From the NCBI RefSeq assembly GCF_900104255.1, contig NZ_FNKZ01000002.1, positions 310,001-374,000 on the forward strand: DNA of 64,000 nt, written 5' to 3'. How positions within the stretch are numbered: position 1 is the first letter of the stretch; the number at the start of each line of letters is the position of its first letter. Origin of the DNA: Pseudoxanthomonas sp. CF385 (GTDB taxonomy: Bacteria > Pseudomonadota > Gammaproteobacteria > Xanthomonadales > Xanthomonadaceae). The notes under the pieces are model-generated. The model saw nothing but the letters and a program-made list of their open reading frames with translations. It searched no databases and was not told where the DNA came from. This document shows positions 50,607-59,168 of this stretch, in pieces. The position numbers and the translations under genes were made by a program.

Positions 50607-50735
50607 TTCACCGCATGGGCGCGCTGCGGCGCGCTCATGATCGCCGCCGCCCGCAGCTTCAGGGGGCGCGGCAGAAGGTCGACGGACTGGAAGTCCAATA
50701 GTTCACCGGACGGGCGCGCTGCGGCGCGTTCGTCA
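50575..50735 (+). repeat. Degenerate tandem duplication of the parC 3' end
   Basis: Unit 1 (50575-50640) covers the last 10 codons of parC, its stop and a GCGCGC-TGCG-GCGCGC hairpin; unit 2 (50670-50735) repeats it with about 85% identity (GGCAGAAGGTCGACGGACTG, then the same hairpin). Period is 95 bp. Unit 2 no longer encodes parC but keeps the stop-codon region (as CAATAG). Two hairpins in series may act as transcript ends. Confidence 0.85.
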
Positions 50736-50770
50736 TCGTTATCGTCCGACCACATTTGAAGGATTCGCCG

Positions 50771-51427
50771 ATGGACGCCGATTTCTGGTTGCAGAAGTGG
50801 CAGGAAGGCCAGATCGGTTTCCATCGCAGCGACGTGATGCCGCTGCTGGAGAAGCACTGGCCGTCGCTGCAACTGCCTTCAGACGCGCGCGTGCTCGTGC
50901 CGCTGTGCGGCAAGTCGCTGGACATGCACTGGCTGGCCGCGCAGGGCCATCGCGTGCTCGGCGTGGAACTGTCGCCACTGGCGGTGACGCAGTTCTTCGA
51001 GGAGGCCGGGCTGGAACCCGTGCGGACCACGAGCCGCTACGGCGACCACTTCAGCGCAGGGCCGGTGGAGATCATTCTGGGGGATGCCTTCGGGCTGGAC
51101 CCGGCGCTGCTCGCCGACGTGGCCGGTGTGTACGACCGTGCCGCCCTGATCGCGCTGCCGCCTGACCTGCGCCTGCGTTACCGCGACACGGTCTACGCGT
51201 CCCTGCCTGCCGGCTGCCAGGGGCTGCTGATCACGCTGGAGTATCCGCAGGCCGAGAAGGCCGGCCCGCCGTTTTCGGTGGAACAGCCGGAGGTCGAGGC
51301 GCTGTTCGCCGCACCGTGGCGGCATACGTTGCTGGAGCGGCGCGACATTCTGGACCAGGAGGCGCGCTTCCGCGAAGAAGGCCTGAGCGCGTTGGAAACC
51401 GCGGTCTACCGCCTGCGCCGGGGCTGA
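50771..51427 (+). CDS. tpm: Thiopurine S-methyltransferase family protein
   Basis: 218 residues from ATG 50771. SAM-binding [15 protein letters not shown] (about 45-59) and the family start [20 protein letters not shown]. Bacterial TPMT homologues methylate selenite/tellurite oxyanions and thiopurines, so a role in metalloid detoxification is possible. Stands alone; converges with the bacterioferritin gene. Confidence 0.93.
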   Translation: MDADFWLQKWQEGQIGFHRSDVMPLLEKHWPSLQLPSDARVLVPLCGKSLDMHWLAAQGHRVLGVELSPLAVTQFFEEAGLEPVRTTSRYGDHFSAGPVEIILGDAFGLDPALLADVAGVYDRAALIALPPDLRLRYRDTVYASLPAGCQGLLITLEYPQAEKAGPPFSVEQPEVEALFAAPWRHTLLERRDILDQEARFREEGLSALETAVYRLRRG

Positions 51428-51436
51428 CGCCGGCGG

Positions 51437-51922
51437 TTATCCGCCGACGGCTTCGCCGTCCAGCTTGGAGGTCAGGTACAGCTGGATGCCCAGACGCTTG
51501 ATCAGGCCCAGTTGCTGCTCCAGCCAGTGCGCGTGATCTTCCTCGGTGTCCTGCAACTGGGTCAGCAGGATCTCGCGCGTCACGTAGTCGCCATGCTGTT
51601 CGCACAGCGCCACGCCCTTGGCCAGGTGGGTGCGCACCGCGTACTCGACTTCGAGGTCGCGCTGCAGCATCTCCTCGACCGTCGTGCCGGCGGTGAAGGC
51701 CTCCGGGCGCATGTCCGGGTCGCCCTCGAGGAACAGGATGCGGCGCAGCAGCGCGTCGGCGTGCTGGGTCTCTTCCTGCATCTCATGGTCGATGCGGTGG
51801 AACAGCGCCTTCAGGCCCTGGTCCTCGTAGCGCCGCGAATGGATGAAGTACTGGTCGCGCGCGGCGAGTTCGCCACGCAGCAGGAACTTGAGGTATTCGA
51901 CGACGTCGGGGTGGCCTTTCAT
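51437..51922 (-). CDS. bfr: Bacterioferritin-type ferritin, haem Met not seen
   Basis: 161 residues from ATG 51922. Di-iron ferroxidase ligands are present: E18, E51, H54 (EETQHADAL), a Glu in LEVEYAV near 93, E127 and H130 (DTEEDHAHW). The residue equivalent to the haem-ligating Met52 of E. coli Bfr is Thr52 here, so this copy may not bind haem. Stores iron as a 24-mer shell and protects against oxidative stress. Divergent from the acylase gene. Confidence 0.9.
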   Translation of the reverse strand: MKGHPDVVEYLKFLLRGELAARDQYFIHSRRYEDQGLKALFHRIDHEMQEETQHADALLRRILFLEGDPDMRPEAFTAGTTVEEMLQRDLEVEYAVRTHLAKGVALCEQHGDYVTREILLTQLQDTEEDHAHWLEQQLGLIKRLGIQLYLTSKLDGEAVGG

Positions 51923-52076
51923 GGGGGCGGCTCCTGTAACGAGGCGCACAGGATGCCCGATCCCGCGGACCGGCGACCGAATCGGAATCAGTCGCGTTCT
52001 TCGTCGCATCGCGGCATGGACCGTCATCGCTTCCGTGGAATAATCGCCCCGCCCGCCCCTACCCTCAGGACCCGCA

Positions 52077-54476
52077 ATGCTGAAGTGGACCCGGCGCATC
52101 GCGCTGCTGCTGTTGGCCCTGGTGGTACTGGTGGTGCTGGTCGCTTGGTGGATGCTGCGGGGAAGCCTCGCGCAGCTGGACGGCGAGACCGGCCTGGCCG
52201 GCCTGTCGGCCCCGGCCAGCGTGCAGCGCGACGCCCTGGGCGTGGTCACGATCGATGCCGCCAGCGAGGCCGACGCGGTCCGCGCGCTCGGCTACGTGCA
52301 CGCGCAGGAACGCTATTTCGAGATGGACTTGATGCGCCGCAGCTCGGCCGGCGAACTGGCGGAGCTGTTTGGGCCGATCGCCGTCGACCTGGACAAGGAA
52401 CGCCGCGTGCACCGCATCCGCGCGCGCCTGGGCGAGCATCTGGACGCCTTCGCCGGCAGTCGAATGCCGCAACTGCAGGCCTACGCCGACGGCGTGAACG
52501 CGGGGCTCGCGGGTCTGCGCTCGCGCCCCTGGCCCTATCTGCTGCTGCGGCAGGAACCGCGCGAATGGGAGGTGCTGGATTCGGCGCTGACCGGCTACGC
52601 CATGTACTTCGATCTGCAGGATGCGCAGAACGTGCGCGAGCTGGGCCTGTGGCAGATCCGCCAGCACGTGCCGGAGGGTCTCTACACCCTGCTCGCCCAC
52701 GATGGCACCGAGTGGGACGCCCCGCTGTTCGGCGAAGCGCGCGGCAACGCGCCCCTGCCGGATGCCAGCCAGGTGGACCTGCGCACGCTGCCGATGCCCA
52801 AGACGGATTCGCACCAGCGCCTGGCCGACAAGGGCACACCCGGCAGCAACAATTGGGCGGTCGCGGGCGCGCTGACGGCCGATGGCCGCGCCATCGTCGC
52901 CGACGACATGCACTTGGGCCTGCGCGCGCCCGGCATCTGGTTCCGCGTGCGCCTGCGATATCCGGACCCGCATGCGCCGGGCGGCAAGGTCGATGTGTCC
53001 GGCTTCAGCCTGCCGGGCCTGCCGGCGATCATCGTCGGCAGCAACGGGCGCGTCGCCTGGGGCTTCACCAACAGCTACGCGGACACCGCGGACTGGTATC
53101 CGGTGAATCCCTGCAAGGACAAGACGACGACGGGGTGCGATGCCGTCGAGCGCCATGCGGAAACCATCAAGGTGGCCGGCGGCGAAGACGTGGCGTTCGA
53201 AGTGCTCGACACGCGCCACGGCCCTGTCGTGCATCGCGCGAAGGGCGATCGCCCCGCGCTGGCGTTGCGCTGGGTGGCGCAGCTGCCCGGTGCGTTGAAC
53301 TTCGGCCTGTCCGAACTCGCCCGCGCCGACGACCTGTCCGCCGCGCTCGCCGTCGCCCAGCGCACGGCCACGCCCGCGCAGAACCTCGTCGTCGCCGACC
53401 GCAACGGGCGCATCGCGTGGCGCATCCTCGGCCCGCTGCCTTCGCGCGCCGGCGCATGTGCGCATGCCCTCGACGGTGCGGCGCCTGCAGCGCCCACCGA
53501 CGAAGCGGCGACTACCTGCAAGCCCTGGGATCTGTCCTACCAGCTCTCGCCCGTGCTGACATCGCCGGAGAGCCACCGTCTCTGGACCGCCAATGCGCGC
53601 GTGCTGGACGGCGCTGCACTGGCCCGCGTGGGCGATGGCGGCTATGCGTTGGGCGCGCGTGCGCAGCAGATCCGTGATGGCCTGATGGCGAAGGACCGCT
53701 TCACCGAAAAGGACCTGCTGGCGATCCAGCTCGACGATCGCGCGTTGTTCCTGGAGCGCTGGTGGGCGCTGCTGCAGGCCGAAGCGAAGAAACGGCCGGC
53801 GGATGCCTCCCTCAAGGCCCTCGCCGATGCCGGCAAGACCTGGGACGGCACCGCCAACATCGATTCGGTCAGCTACCGGCTGGTCCGCGCCTGGCGCCTG
53901 GCGGTGCATGCACGCATCGCCGACGGCCTCACCGCGCCCGCACAGGCGGAACTGGGCGACGCCTTCATCATGCCCGATCTGCCGCAGCTGGAAGGCGTGG
54001 TATGGCCGCTGCTCGAGCAGCGCCCGGCGCACCTGCTGTCGCGCCGCTATGAAAGCTGGGATGCGCTGCTGGAAGATGCGGCGAAGGAAGTGCGCGACGA
54101 CCTCGCCGGCCAGGGACCGCTGGCCGAGCGGCGCTGGGGCGAACGCAATACCGCGAAGATCTGCCACCCGTTGGCCAACGCATTGCCCGCCTTCCTGAAG
54201 CCACGCCTGTGCATGCCGGGGGAACCGCTCGCCGGTGACGGCGCCATGCCGCGCGTGCAAGGCCCGTCCTTCGGCGCATCGGAGCGCATGGTGGTATCGC
54301 CCGGGCATGAGGCCGACGGCATCATCCATATGCCCGGCGGCCAGAGCGGCCATCCGATGTCGCCGTTCTGGGGCGCCGGCCATGACGACTGGGTGCATGG
54401 TCGGCCGACGCCGTTCCTGCCGGGCGAAGCCACCCACACGCTCACGCTGCGCCCCGCCAACGCTCAGCCCAGATAA
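52077..54476 (+). CDS. Penicillin-acylase family Ntn-hydrolase (AHL-acylase-like)
   Basis: 799 residues with an N-terminal hydrophobic segment (5-26) for export or anchoring. Autocatalytic Ser in [11 protein letters not shown] (about 257-267), giving an alpha chain of about 258 residues and a beta chain of about 540, the layout of PvdQ/QuiP-type N-acyl-homoserine-lactone acylases and penicillin G acylases. Beta-chain His/Asn/Arg pocket residues are scattered and not assigned here. Possible quorum-quenching or beta-lactam activity. Its stop overlaps the SnoaL gene by 13 bp, convergent. Confidence 0.9.
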   Translation: MLKWTRRIALLLLALVVLVVLVAWWMLRGSLAQLDGETGLAGLSAPASVQRDALGVVTIDAASEADAVRALGYVHAQERYFEMDLMRRSSAGELAELFGPIAVDLDKERRVHRIRARLGEHLDAFAGSRMPQLQAYADGVNAGLAGLRSRPWPYLLLRQEPREWEVLDSALTGYAMYFDLQDAQNVRELGLWQIRQHVPEGLYTLLAHDGTEWDAPLFGEARGNAPLPDASQVDLRTLPMPKTDSHQRLADKGTPGSNNWAVAGALTADGRAIVADDMHLGLRAPGIWFRVRLRYPDPHAPGGKVDVSGFSLPGLPAIIVGSNGRVAWGFTNSYADTADWYPVNPCKDKTTTGCDAVERHAETIKVAGGEDVAFEVLDTRHGPVVHRAKGDRPALALRWVAQLPGALNFGLSELARADDLSAALAVAQRTATPAQNLVVADRNGRIAWRILGPLPSRAGACAHALDGAAPAAPTDEAATTCKPWDLSYQLSPVLTSPESHRLWTANARVLDGAALARVGDGGYALGARAQQIRDGLMAKDRFTEKDLLAIQLDDRALFLERWWALLQAEAKKRPADASLKALADAGKTWDGTANIDSVSYRLVRAWRLAVHARIADGLTAPAQAELGDAFIMPDLPQLEGVVWPLLEQRPAHLLSRRYESWDALLEDAAKEVRDDLAGQGPLAERRWGERNTAKICHPLANALPAFLKPRLCMPGEPLAGDGAMPRVQGPSFGASERMVVSPGHEADGIIHMPGGQSGHPMSPFWGAGHDDWVHGRPTPFLPGEATHTLTLRPANAQPR

Positions 54477-54832
54477 TGCTCCGGCACCGCCAGCCCCTGC
54501 TGGCGGAAGAAGCTGAGCTGGTCGAAGTAGCCGCGCTGGAAGACGATGCGGTCGTCGCGTACCTGGAAGAAGCCACACCCGCGCAGCCCCAGCGGATCGC
54601 GCCACGCGAGGACGGCCCACTCGCCGTCCTCGAGGATCTGCTCCACCTCGCACACCATCGTGGCGCGCGCGAATTCGGTGCGGAACAGCGACGCGATCGC
54701 CTCGCGCCCGTGCAACGGGTCGGTCACCACCTGATGGTTGACGGCATCCTCCGCATACAGCGCGGCCAATCCGTCGACATCCGCTGCGTTGAAGCAGCGG
54801 ACCCATTCGCGCACGACCTCGGACGGCGTCAT
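54464..54832 (-). CDS. SnoaL-like/NTF2-fold small protein
   Basis: 122 residues. SnoaL-like polyketide-cyclase/NTF2 fold (RCFNAADVDGLAALYAEDAV, about 12-31; HGREAIASLFRTEF). Overlaps asnB by 4 nt (ATGA) and is therefore in the asnB transcript, under the same leader. Function unknown; probably binds a small hydrophobic ligand. Confidence 0.85.
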   Translation of the reverse strand: MTPSEVVREWVRCFNAADVDGLAALYAEDAVNHQVVTDPLHGREAIASLFRTEFARATMVCEVEQILEDGEWAVLAWRDPLGLRGCGFFQVRDDRIVFQRGYFDQLSFFRQQGLAVPEHYLG

Positions 54833-56532
54833 GTCGATGCACCCTGCAGTGCGGACGCGTGCACGCCGGCGACGGCACGGCCGGACGGATCGGCCATCTT
54901 CGCGAAGCTCGCATCCCAGGCGATCGCCGCCGGCGACGAACAGGCGATCGACTTGCCGCCCGGCACCGTCTCGGCGCAGGCCTGCCCCGGATAGTGCTGC
55001 TCGAACAGCGTGCGGTAGAAGTAGGCTTCCTTGGTCTGCGGCGGGTTGACCGGGAAACGCTTGTCGGCAGCGGCGAGTTCGCGGTCACTGACCTGCGCTT
55101 CGGCATGCGCCTTCAACCCGTCGATCCAGCCGTAGCCGACGCCGTCGCTGAACTGCTCTTTCTGCCGCCACAGGATCGACTCCGGCAGATAGCCGTCGAA
55201 GGCTTCGCGCAGCACGCCCTTCTCCATCCGCTGCGCACCGGCGTGGGTCTTGTCGATCATCTTGTGCGCCGCGTCCATCTTCATGGCGACGTCGAGGAAC
55301 TCGACATCGAGGAATGGCACGCGCGGCTCCACGCCCCAAGCCATCATCGACTTGTTGGCGCGCAGGCAGTCGTAGTTGTGCAGCGCGTCCAGCTTGCGCA
55401 CCAACTCTTCGTGGAACTCGCGCGCGTTCGGCGCCTTGTGGAAGTACAGGTAGCCGCCGAAGATCTCGTCGCTGCCCTCGCCCGACAGCACCATCTTCAC
55501 GCCCATCGCCTTGATCCGGCGCGCGAGCAGGTACATCGGCGTGGACGCCCGGATGGTGGTGACGTCGTAGGTCTCGATGTGGCGGATCACTTCGGGAATC
55601 GCGTCCAGGCCCTCCTGGAAGGTGTAGGTGAAACCGTGGTGCACCGTGCCCAGTGCCTTCGCCGCGACTTCGGCCGCCGCCAGATCCGGCGAACCGTCCA
55701 GGCCGATGGCGAAGGAGTGCAGCCGCGGCCACCACGCCTCCGTCTTGTCGTTGTCCTCGATGCGGTGGCGCGCATAGCGCGCGGCCACCGCGGCCACCAG
55801 CGACGAGTCCAGCCCGCCGGAGAGCAGCACGCCGTACGGCACGTCGGTCATCAGCTGGCGATGCACGGCACGTTCGAACGCGTCGCGCAGCGCCTCCTTC
55901 GGCACCTGCACGCCTTCCACGGCGGCGTAGTCGCGCCAGGGTTTCTCGTAGTACTTCACCAGCGCGCGCGTGGCGGTGTCGTAGTAATGGCCCGGCGGGA
56001 ATTGCGCGACGTCGGCGCAGATCGGCGCCAGCGCCTTCATCTCGGAGGCCACGCACAGGCGACCTTCACGGTCATGCCCCCAATAAAGCGGGCACACGCC
56101 GACCGGATCTCGCGCGATCAGCGCACGCCCCTCGGCCTTGTCCCACAGTGCGAAGGCGAAGATGCCGTTGAGGCGGTTGAGGAACGACGCCGGCTCGTCT
56201 TCGCGGTACAGCGCGTTGATGACCTCGCAATCCGAGCCGGTCTGGAAGGCGTAGTCCTGCGTCAGTTCGCCCTTCAGTTCGCGATGGTTGTAGATCTCGC
56301 CGTTGACGGCCAGGACGAGGTCGCCGTCGGCCGAGCGCAACGGCTGCGAGCCGCCGGCGGGATCGACGATGGCCAGCCGCTCGTGCACCAGGATCGCGCC
56401 CTCGTCGTGATGGACGCCGCTCCAGTCCGGACCGCGGTGGCGCTGCTTCTGGGACAGCTCCAGCGATTGCCGTCGCAGGGCCGCAATGTCGTCGCCGGGC
56501 TGCAGCCCGAAGATTCCGAAGATGGAACACAT
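54829..56532 (-). CDS. asnB: Asparagine synthetase B (glutamine-hydrolysing)
   Basis: 567 residues from ATG 56532. Ntn glutaminase domain begins MCSIFGIFGLQPGDD with catalytic Cys2; synthetase domain has the ATP-pyrophosphatase loop SGGLDSSLVAAVA (about 234-246) and SGEGSDEIFGGY (about 345-356). Makes Asn from Asp, ATP and Gln. Follows dapE, but separated from it by a predicted leader peptide and terminator (56578-56760), so it is probably attenuated by Asn availability. Confidence 0.97.
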   Translation of the reverse strand: MCSIFGIFGLQPGDDIAALRRQSLELSQKQRHRGPDWSGVHHDEGAILVHERLAIVDPAGGSQPLRSADGDLVLAVNGEIYNHRELKGELTQDYAFQTGSDCEVINALYREDEPASFLNRLNGIFAFALWDKAEGRALIARDPVGVCPLYWGHDREGRLCVASEMKALAPICADVAQFPPGHYYDTATRALVKYYEKPWRDYAAVEGVQVPKEALRDAFERAVHRQLMTDVPYGVLLSGGLDSSLVAAVAARYARHRIEDNDKTEAWWPRLHSFAIGLDGSPDLAAAEVAAKALGTVHHGFTYTFQEGLDAIPEVIRHIETYDVTTIRASTPMYLLARRIKAMGVKMVLSGEGSDEIFGGYLYFHKAPNAREFHEELVRKLDALHNYDCLRANKSMMAWGVEPRVPFLDVEFLDVAMKMDAAHKMIDKTHAGAQRMEKGVLREAFDGYLPESILWRQKEQFSDGVGYGWIDGLKAHAEAQVSDRELAAADKRFPVNPPQTKEAYFYRTLFEQHYPGQACAETVPGGKSIACSSPAAIAWDASFAKMADPSGRAVAGVHASALQGAST

Positions 56533-56577
56533 GGGTGGAAACTCCTGGTGGGGTTCGGAATCGGGGACCCGAAACGA

Positions 56578-56607
56578 AGAAACCCGCATCTTGCGATGCG
56601 GGTTTCT
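56578..56607 (-). terminator. Attenuator terminator in the asnB leader
   Basis: Minus-strand stem AGAAACCCGCATC / GATGCGGGTTTCT, 13 bp perfect with a GCAA loop, then TCGTTTC. It starts 25 nt past the leader-peptide stop and ends 45 nt before the asnB ATG. Its 5' arm can alternatively pair with leader bases 56644-56652. Confidence 0.85.
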
Positions 56608-56652
56608 GGAATCCGGCAGGTCTTTCTTTGCCTAATCGCAGAGCCGCACCGC
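56593..56652 (-). promoter_or_regulatory. Predicted antiterminator pairing of the asnB attenuator
   Basis: Segment GCGGTGCGG (56644-56652, inside the last leader codons) can pair with CCGCATCGC (56593-56601, the terminator 5' arm) over nine base pairs with one G.U. The same segment's TGCGG can also pair with CCGCA (56682-56686) in the Asn-codon block. These are the 1:2, 2:3 and 3:4 alternatives of a classical amino-acid attenuator. Prediction by eye only. Confidence 0.7.
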
Positions 56653-56760
56653 CCCCGTCCCGTTATTCGGGCGCAGGTTGTTGCGGTTATTGGCGATGGT
56701 GGCGCGGCAAGGCATGGGGCGACCGTAACCGGTCCGGCCGGGGCCGCGCAACTGTTTCAT
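56632..56760 (-). CDS. Predicted asnB leader peptide rich in Asn codons
   Basis: 42 codons from ATG 56760: MKQLRGPGRTGYGRP, then MPCRATIANNRNNLRPNNG and a short tail ending RLCD. Six Asn codons fall within ten codons (56662-56691: AAC/AAT pairs). An internal ATG at 56715 would give a 27-codon leader of more typical size; neither start has a strong Shine-Dalgarno. Stop lies 25 nt before a 13-bp terminator. It starts 30 nt past the dapE stop, on the dapE transcript. Confidence 0.65.
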   Translation of the reverse strand: MKQLRGPGRTGYGRPMPCRATIANNRNNLRPNNGTGAVRLCD

Positions 56761-56789
56761 GCGTAAGGGAACCGGGGCGCGTGCCGTGG

Positions 56790-57932
56790 TCAGGCTGCAG
56801 GCCGGGTCAGCATCAGCCGTTCCACCAAGGCCTGGTACAGGCCCGGCAGCGCTTCCAGGTCGGTCACCCGGACATGTTCGTCCACCTTGTGGATGCTCGC
56901 GTTGACCGGCCCGACCTCGATGCACTCCGCGCCCAGCGGGGCAATGAAGCGCGCGTCCGAGGTGCCGCCGGCGGTGCTCTCTTCCGGTGGCGCGCCGGCG
57001 AACTCGCCGAGCACCGCCCGCGCCGTGGCCCGCAGGTGGCCTTCGGGCGTATAGAACGGCTCGCCGCCGCGCAGCCAGCGGATGCTGTAGTCCAGTCCGT
57101 GCTTGCGGAAGATGCCTTCGATCTCCTGCTCCAGATTCTCCGCCGTCCACGAAGGATTGAAGCGCAGGTTGAACACCACCTGCAGCTCGCCGGGGATGAC
57201 GTTGCTGGCGCCGGTGCCGGCGTTGATGTTGGAGATCTGCAGGCTGGTCGGCGGGAAGGTCTCGTAGCCCTCGTCCCAATGGCGTGCGGCGAGTTCGTCC
57301 AGCGCAGGCAAGGCCTTGTGGATCGGGTTGAGCGCCTTGTGCGGATAGGCGACATGGCCCTGCACGCCGTGCACGCTGAGCGTGCCGGTCAGCGTGCCGC
57401 GCCGGCCGACGCGCAGCAGGTCGCCCAGTGCGTCCTTCGACGATGGCTCGCCGGTGATGCACCAGTCGATCCGCTGCCCACGTTCGCGGAACAGCGCGGC
57501 GACCTTCTTGACGCCGTCGTGTGCGTCGCCTTCCTCATCGGACGTGACCAGCAGCGCGACCGTACCCGGATGGTCAGGGTGCGCATCGACGAAGCGCTCG
57601 AGTGCGATCGTGCACGCGGCCACGCTGCACTTCATGTCCGCCGTGCCGCGCCCATAGAGCACGCCGTCGCGCACGGTCGGCACGAACGGATCGCTGGTCC
57701 AGGCCGACAGCGGGCCCGGCGGCACCACGTCGGTGTGGCCCAGCAGCACCAGCACCGGCGCGCCGCTGCCGTGGGTCGCCCACAGGTTGTCGGTGTCGCC
57801 GAAACGCAGGTGCTCGCAGTGGAAGCCCCACTGGCCCAAGCGCGTCGCCAGTACCTGTTGGCAACCCGCGTCATCCGGCGTCACCGAGTGGCGACGGATC
57901 AATTCGCTGGAAAGTTCGACGACATCGCTCAC
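56790..57932 (-). CDS. dapE: Succinyl-diaminopimelate desuccinylase
   Basis: M20 di-zinc hydrolase of lysine/DAP synthesis; 380 residues. Metal-site motifs [11 protein letters not shown] (His, about 62-72), GRGTADMK (Asp, about 95-102), DEEGDAHDG (Glu pair, about 131-139) and a C-terminal His in [11 protein letters not shown]. Overlaps the ArsC-like gene by 4 nt; lies two genes after dapD, the same pathway. Confidence 0.97.
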   Translation of the reverse strand: MSDVVELSSELIRRHSVTPDDAGCQQVLATRLGQWGFHCEHLRFGDTDNLWATHGSGAPVLVLLGHTDVVPPGPLSAWTSDPFVPTVRDGVLYGRGTADMKCSVAACTIALERFVDAHPDHPGTVALLVTSDEEGDAHDGVKKVAALFRERGQRIDWCITGEPSSKDALGDLLRVGRRGTLTGTLSVHGVQGHVAYPHKALNPIHKALPALDELAARHWDEGYETFPPTSLQISNINAGTGASNVIPGELQVVFNLRFNPSWTAENLEQEIEGIFRKHGLDYSIRWLRGGEPFYTPEGHLRATARAVLGEFAGAPPEESTAGGTSDARFIAPLGAECIEVGPVNASIHKVDEHVRVTDLEALPGLYQALVERLMLTRPAA

Positions 57933-58291
57933 GTGCCGGCTCCGAACAGCTTCTTGAAACCATTGTCGCTGAAGCCCTGTGAAAAGCCCGCCACGTCATC
58001 GACCACCACCGGGCGTCGGATCAGCTGCGGATACTCTTTCAACAGGAGCTTCCATTCGGCCTCGGAACCGGGCGATTTGCGGTTCTCGGGCAACTGGCGC
58101 CAGGTGGTCGACGACTTGTTGATCAGCGCATCCCAGCCACCCGCTTTCTCCGACCAGTCCTTCAGTGTTTCAGGGGCCTGCCGGTTGTCGCGGTAGTCGA
58201 CGAACGTGTACGCGACGCCGAAGCGGTCCAGCCACTTCGTCGCCTTCTTGCAGGTGTCGCAGTTCTTCAGGCCGTAAAGCGTCGTCGCCAT
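57929..58291 (-). CDS. ArsC/Spx-like thioredoxin-fold protein (YffB-like)
   Basis: 120 residues. [17 protein letters not shown] (5-21) with a CxxC pair, and RRPVVVDD near residue 95, the YffB/ArsC-family Arg-Pro. YffB homologues commonly sit with dapE; a role as glutathione-dependent reductase is suggested but unproven. Coupled by ATGA to dapE and 3 nt after dapD. Confidence 0.93.
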   Translation of the reverse strand: MATTLYGLKNCDTCKKATKWLDRFGVAYTFVDYRDNRQAPETLKDWSEKAGGWDALINKSSTTWRQLPENRKSPGSEAEWKLLLKEYPQLIRRPVVVDDVAGFSQGFSDNGFKKLFGAGT

Positions 58292-58294
58292 CGT

Positions 58295-59146
58295 TCAGTC
58301 CGCCAGCCCGCGCAGCAGTTCGTTGACGCTGGTCTTGCTGCGGGTCTTCTCGTCGACCTGTTTGACGATCACCGCGCAATACAGCGAGTGCGAGCCGTCG
58401 GCGGCCGGCAATGAGCCGGATACCACCACGCTGCCCGGCGGCACGTAGCCGTAGGTGATCTCTTTCGTTGCGCGGTTGTAGATGCGGGTGGACTGGCCGA
58501 TGAACACGCCCATGCCGATCACGCTGTGGTGGCCGACCACCACGCCTTCGACCACTTCCGAACGCGCGCCGATGAAGCAGTGGTCCTCGATGATCGTCGG
58601 GCTGGCCTGCAACGGTTCGAGCACACCGCCGATGCCGGCACCGCCGGACAGGTGGCAGTGCTTGCCGACCTGCGCGCACGAACCCACCGTCGCCCACGTG
58701 TCGACCATCGTGCCTTCGCCGACGTGCGCACCGATGTTGACGAAGCTCGGCATCAGCACCACGTCCTTGCCGAAGTAGCTGCCCCGGCGGGCGATCGCGC
58801 CCGGCACGACGCGGACGCCGAGCTTGCGGAAATCGTTCTCGTCGAACGCGCCGAAACGCGCTTCCACCTTGTCCCAGAACGGCGCCGGATAGGCCTCGAC
58901 CAGTTCCATCTCGTTGACGCGGAAGTACAGCAGCACCGCTTTCTTCAGCCATTCGTTGACCTTCCAGCCGCCTTTGCCATCGGGCTCGGCCACGCGCAGC
59001 TTGCCGGCTTCCAGGCCTTCGATGGCCCTTTCGACGGCATCGCGGGTGGAGCCTTCGATCTCGGCCGCCGTCAGCTCCGCGCGACGCTCGAACGCGCTCT
59101 CGATGGTGGACTTCAGTTCTTCGGTCTTGGTGGCTTTGCGGGTCAT
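58295..59146 (-). CDS. dapD: Tetrahydrodipicolinate N-succinyltransferase
   Basis: 283 residues from ATG 59146. Left-handed beta-helix hexapeptide repeats at about 110-240 ([39 protein letters not shown]). Third step of the succinylase DAP/lysine pathway. Last 20 nt before it separate it from glnD. Confidence 0.97.
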   Translation of the reverse strand: MTRKATKTEELKSTIESAFERRAELTAAEIEGSTRDAVERAIEGLEAGKLRVAEPDGKGGWKVNEWLKKAVLLYFRVNEMELVEAYPAPFWDKVEARFGAFDENDFRKLGVRVVPGAIARRGSYFGKDVVLMPSFVNIGAHVGEGTMVDTWATVGSCAQVGKHCHLSGGAGIGGVLEPLQASPTIIEDHCFIGARSEVVEGVVVGHHSVIGMGVFIGQSTRIYNRATKEITYGYVPPGSVVVSGSLPAADGSHSLYCAVIVKQVDEKTRSKTSVNELLRGLAD

Positions 59147-59168
59147 CGAACGTCCTGCTGGGTTCTGC

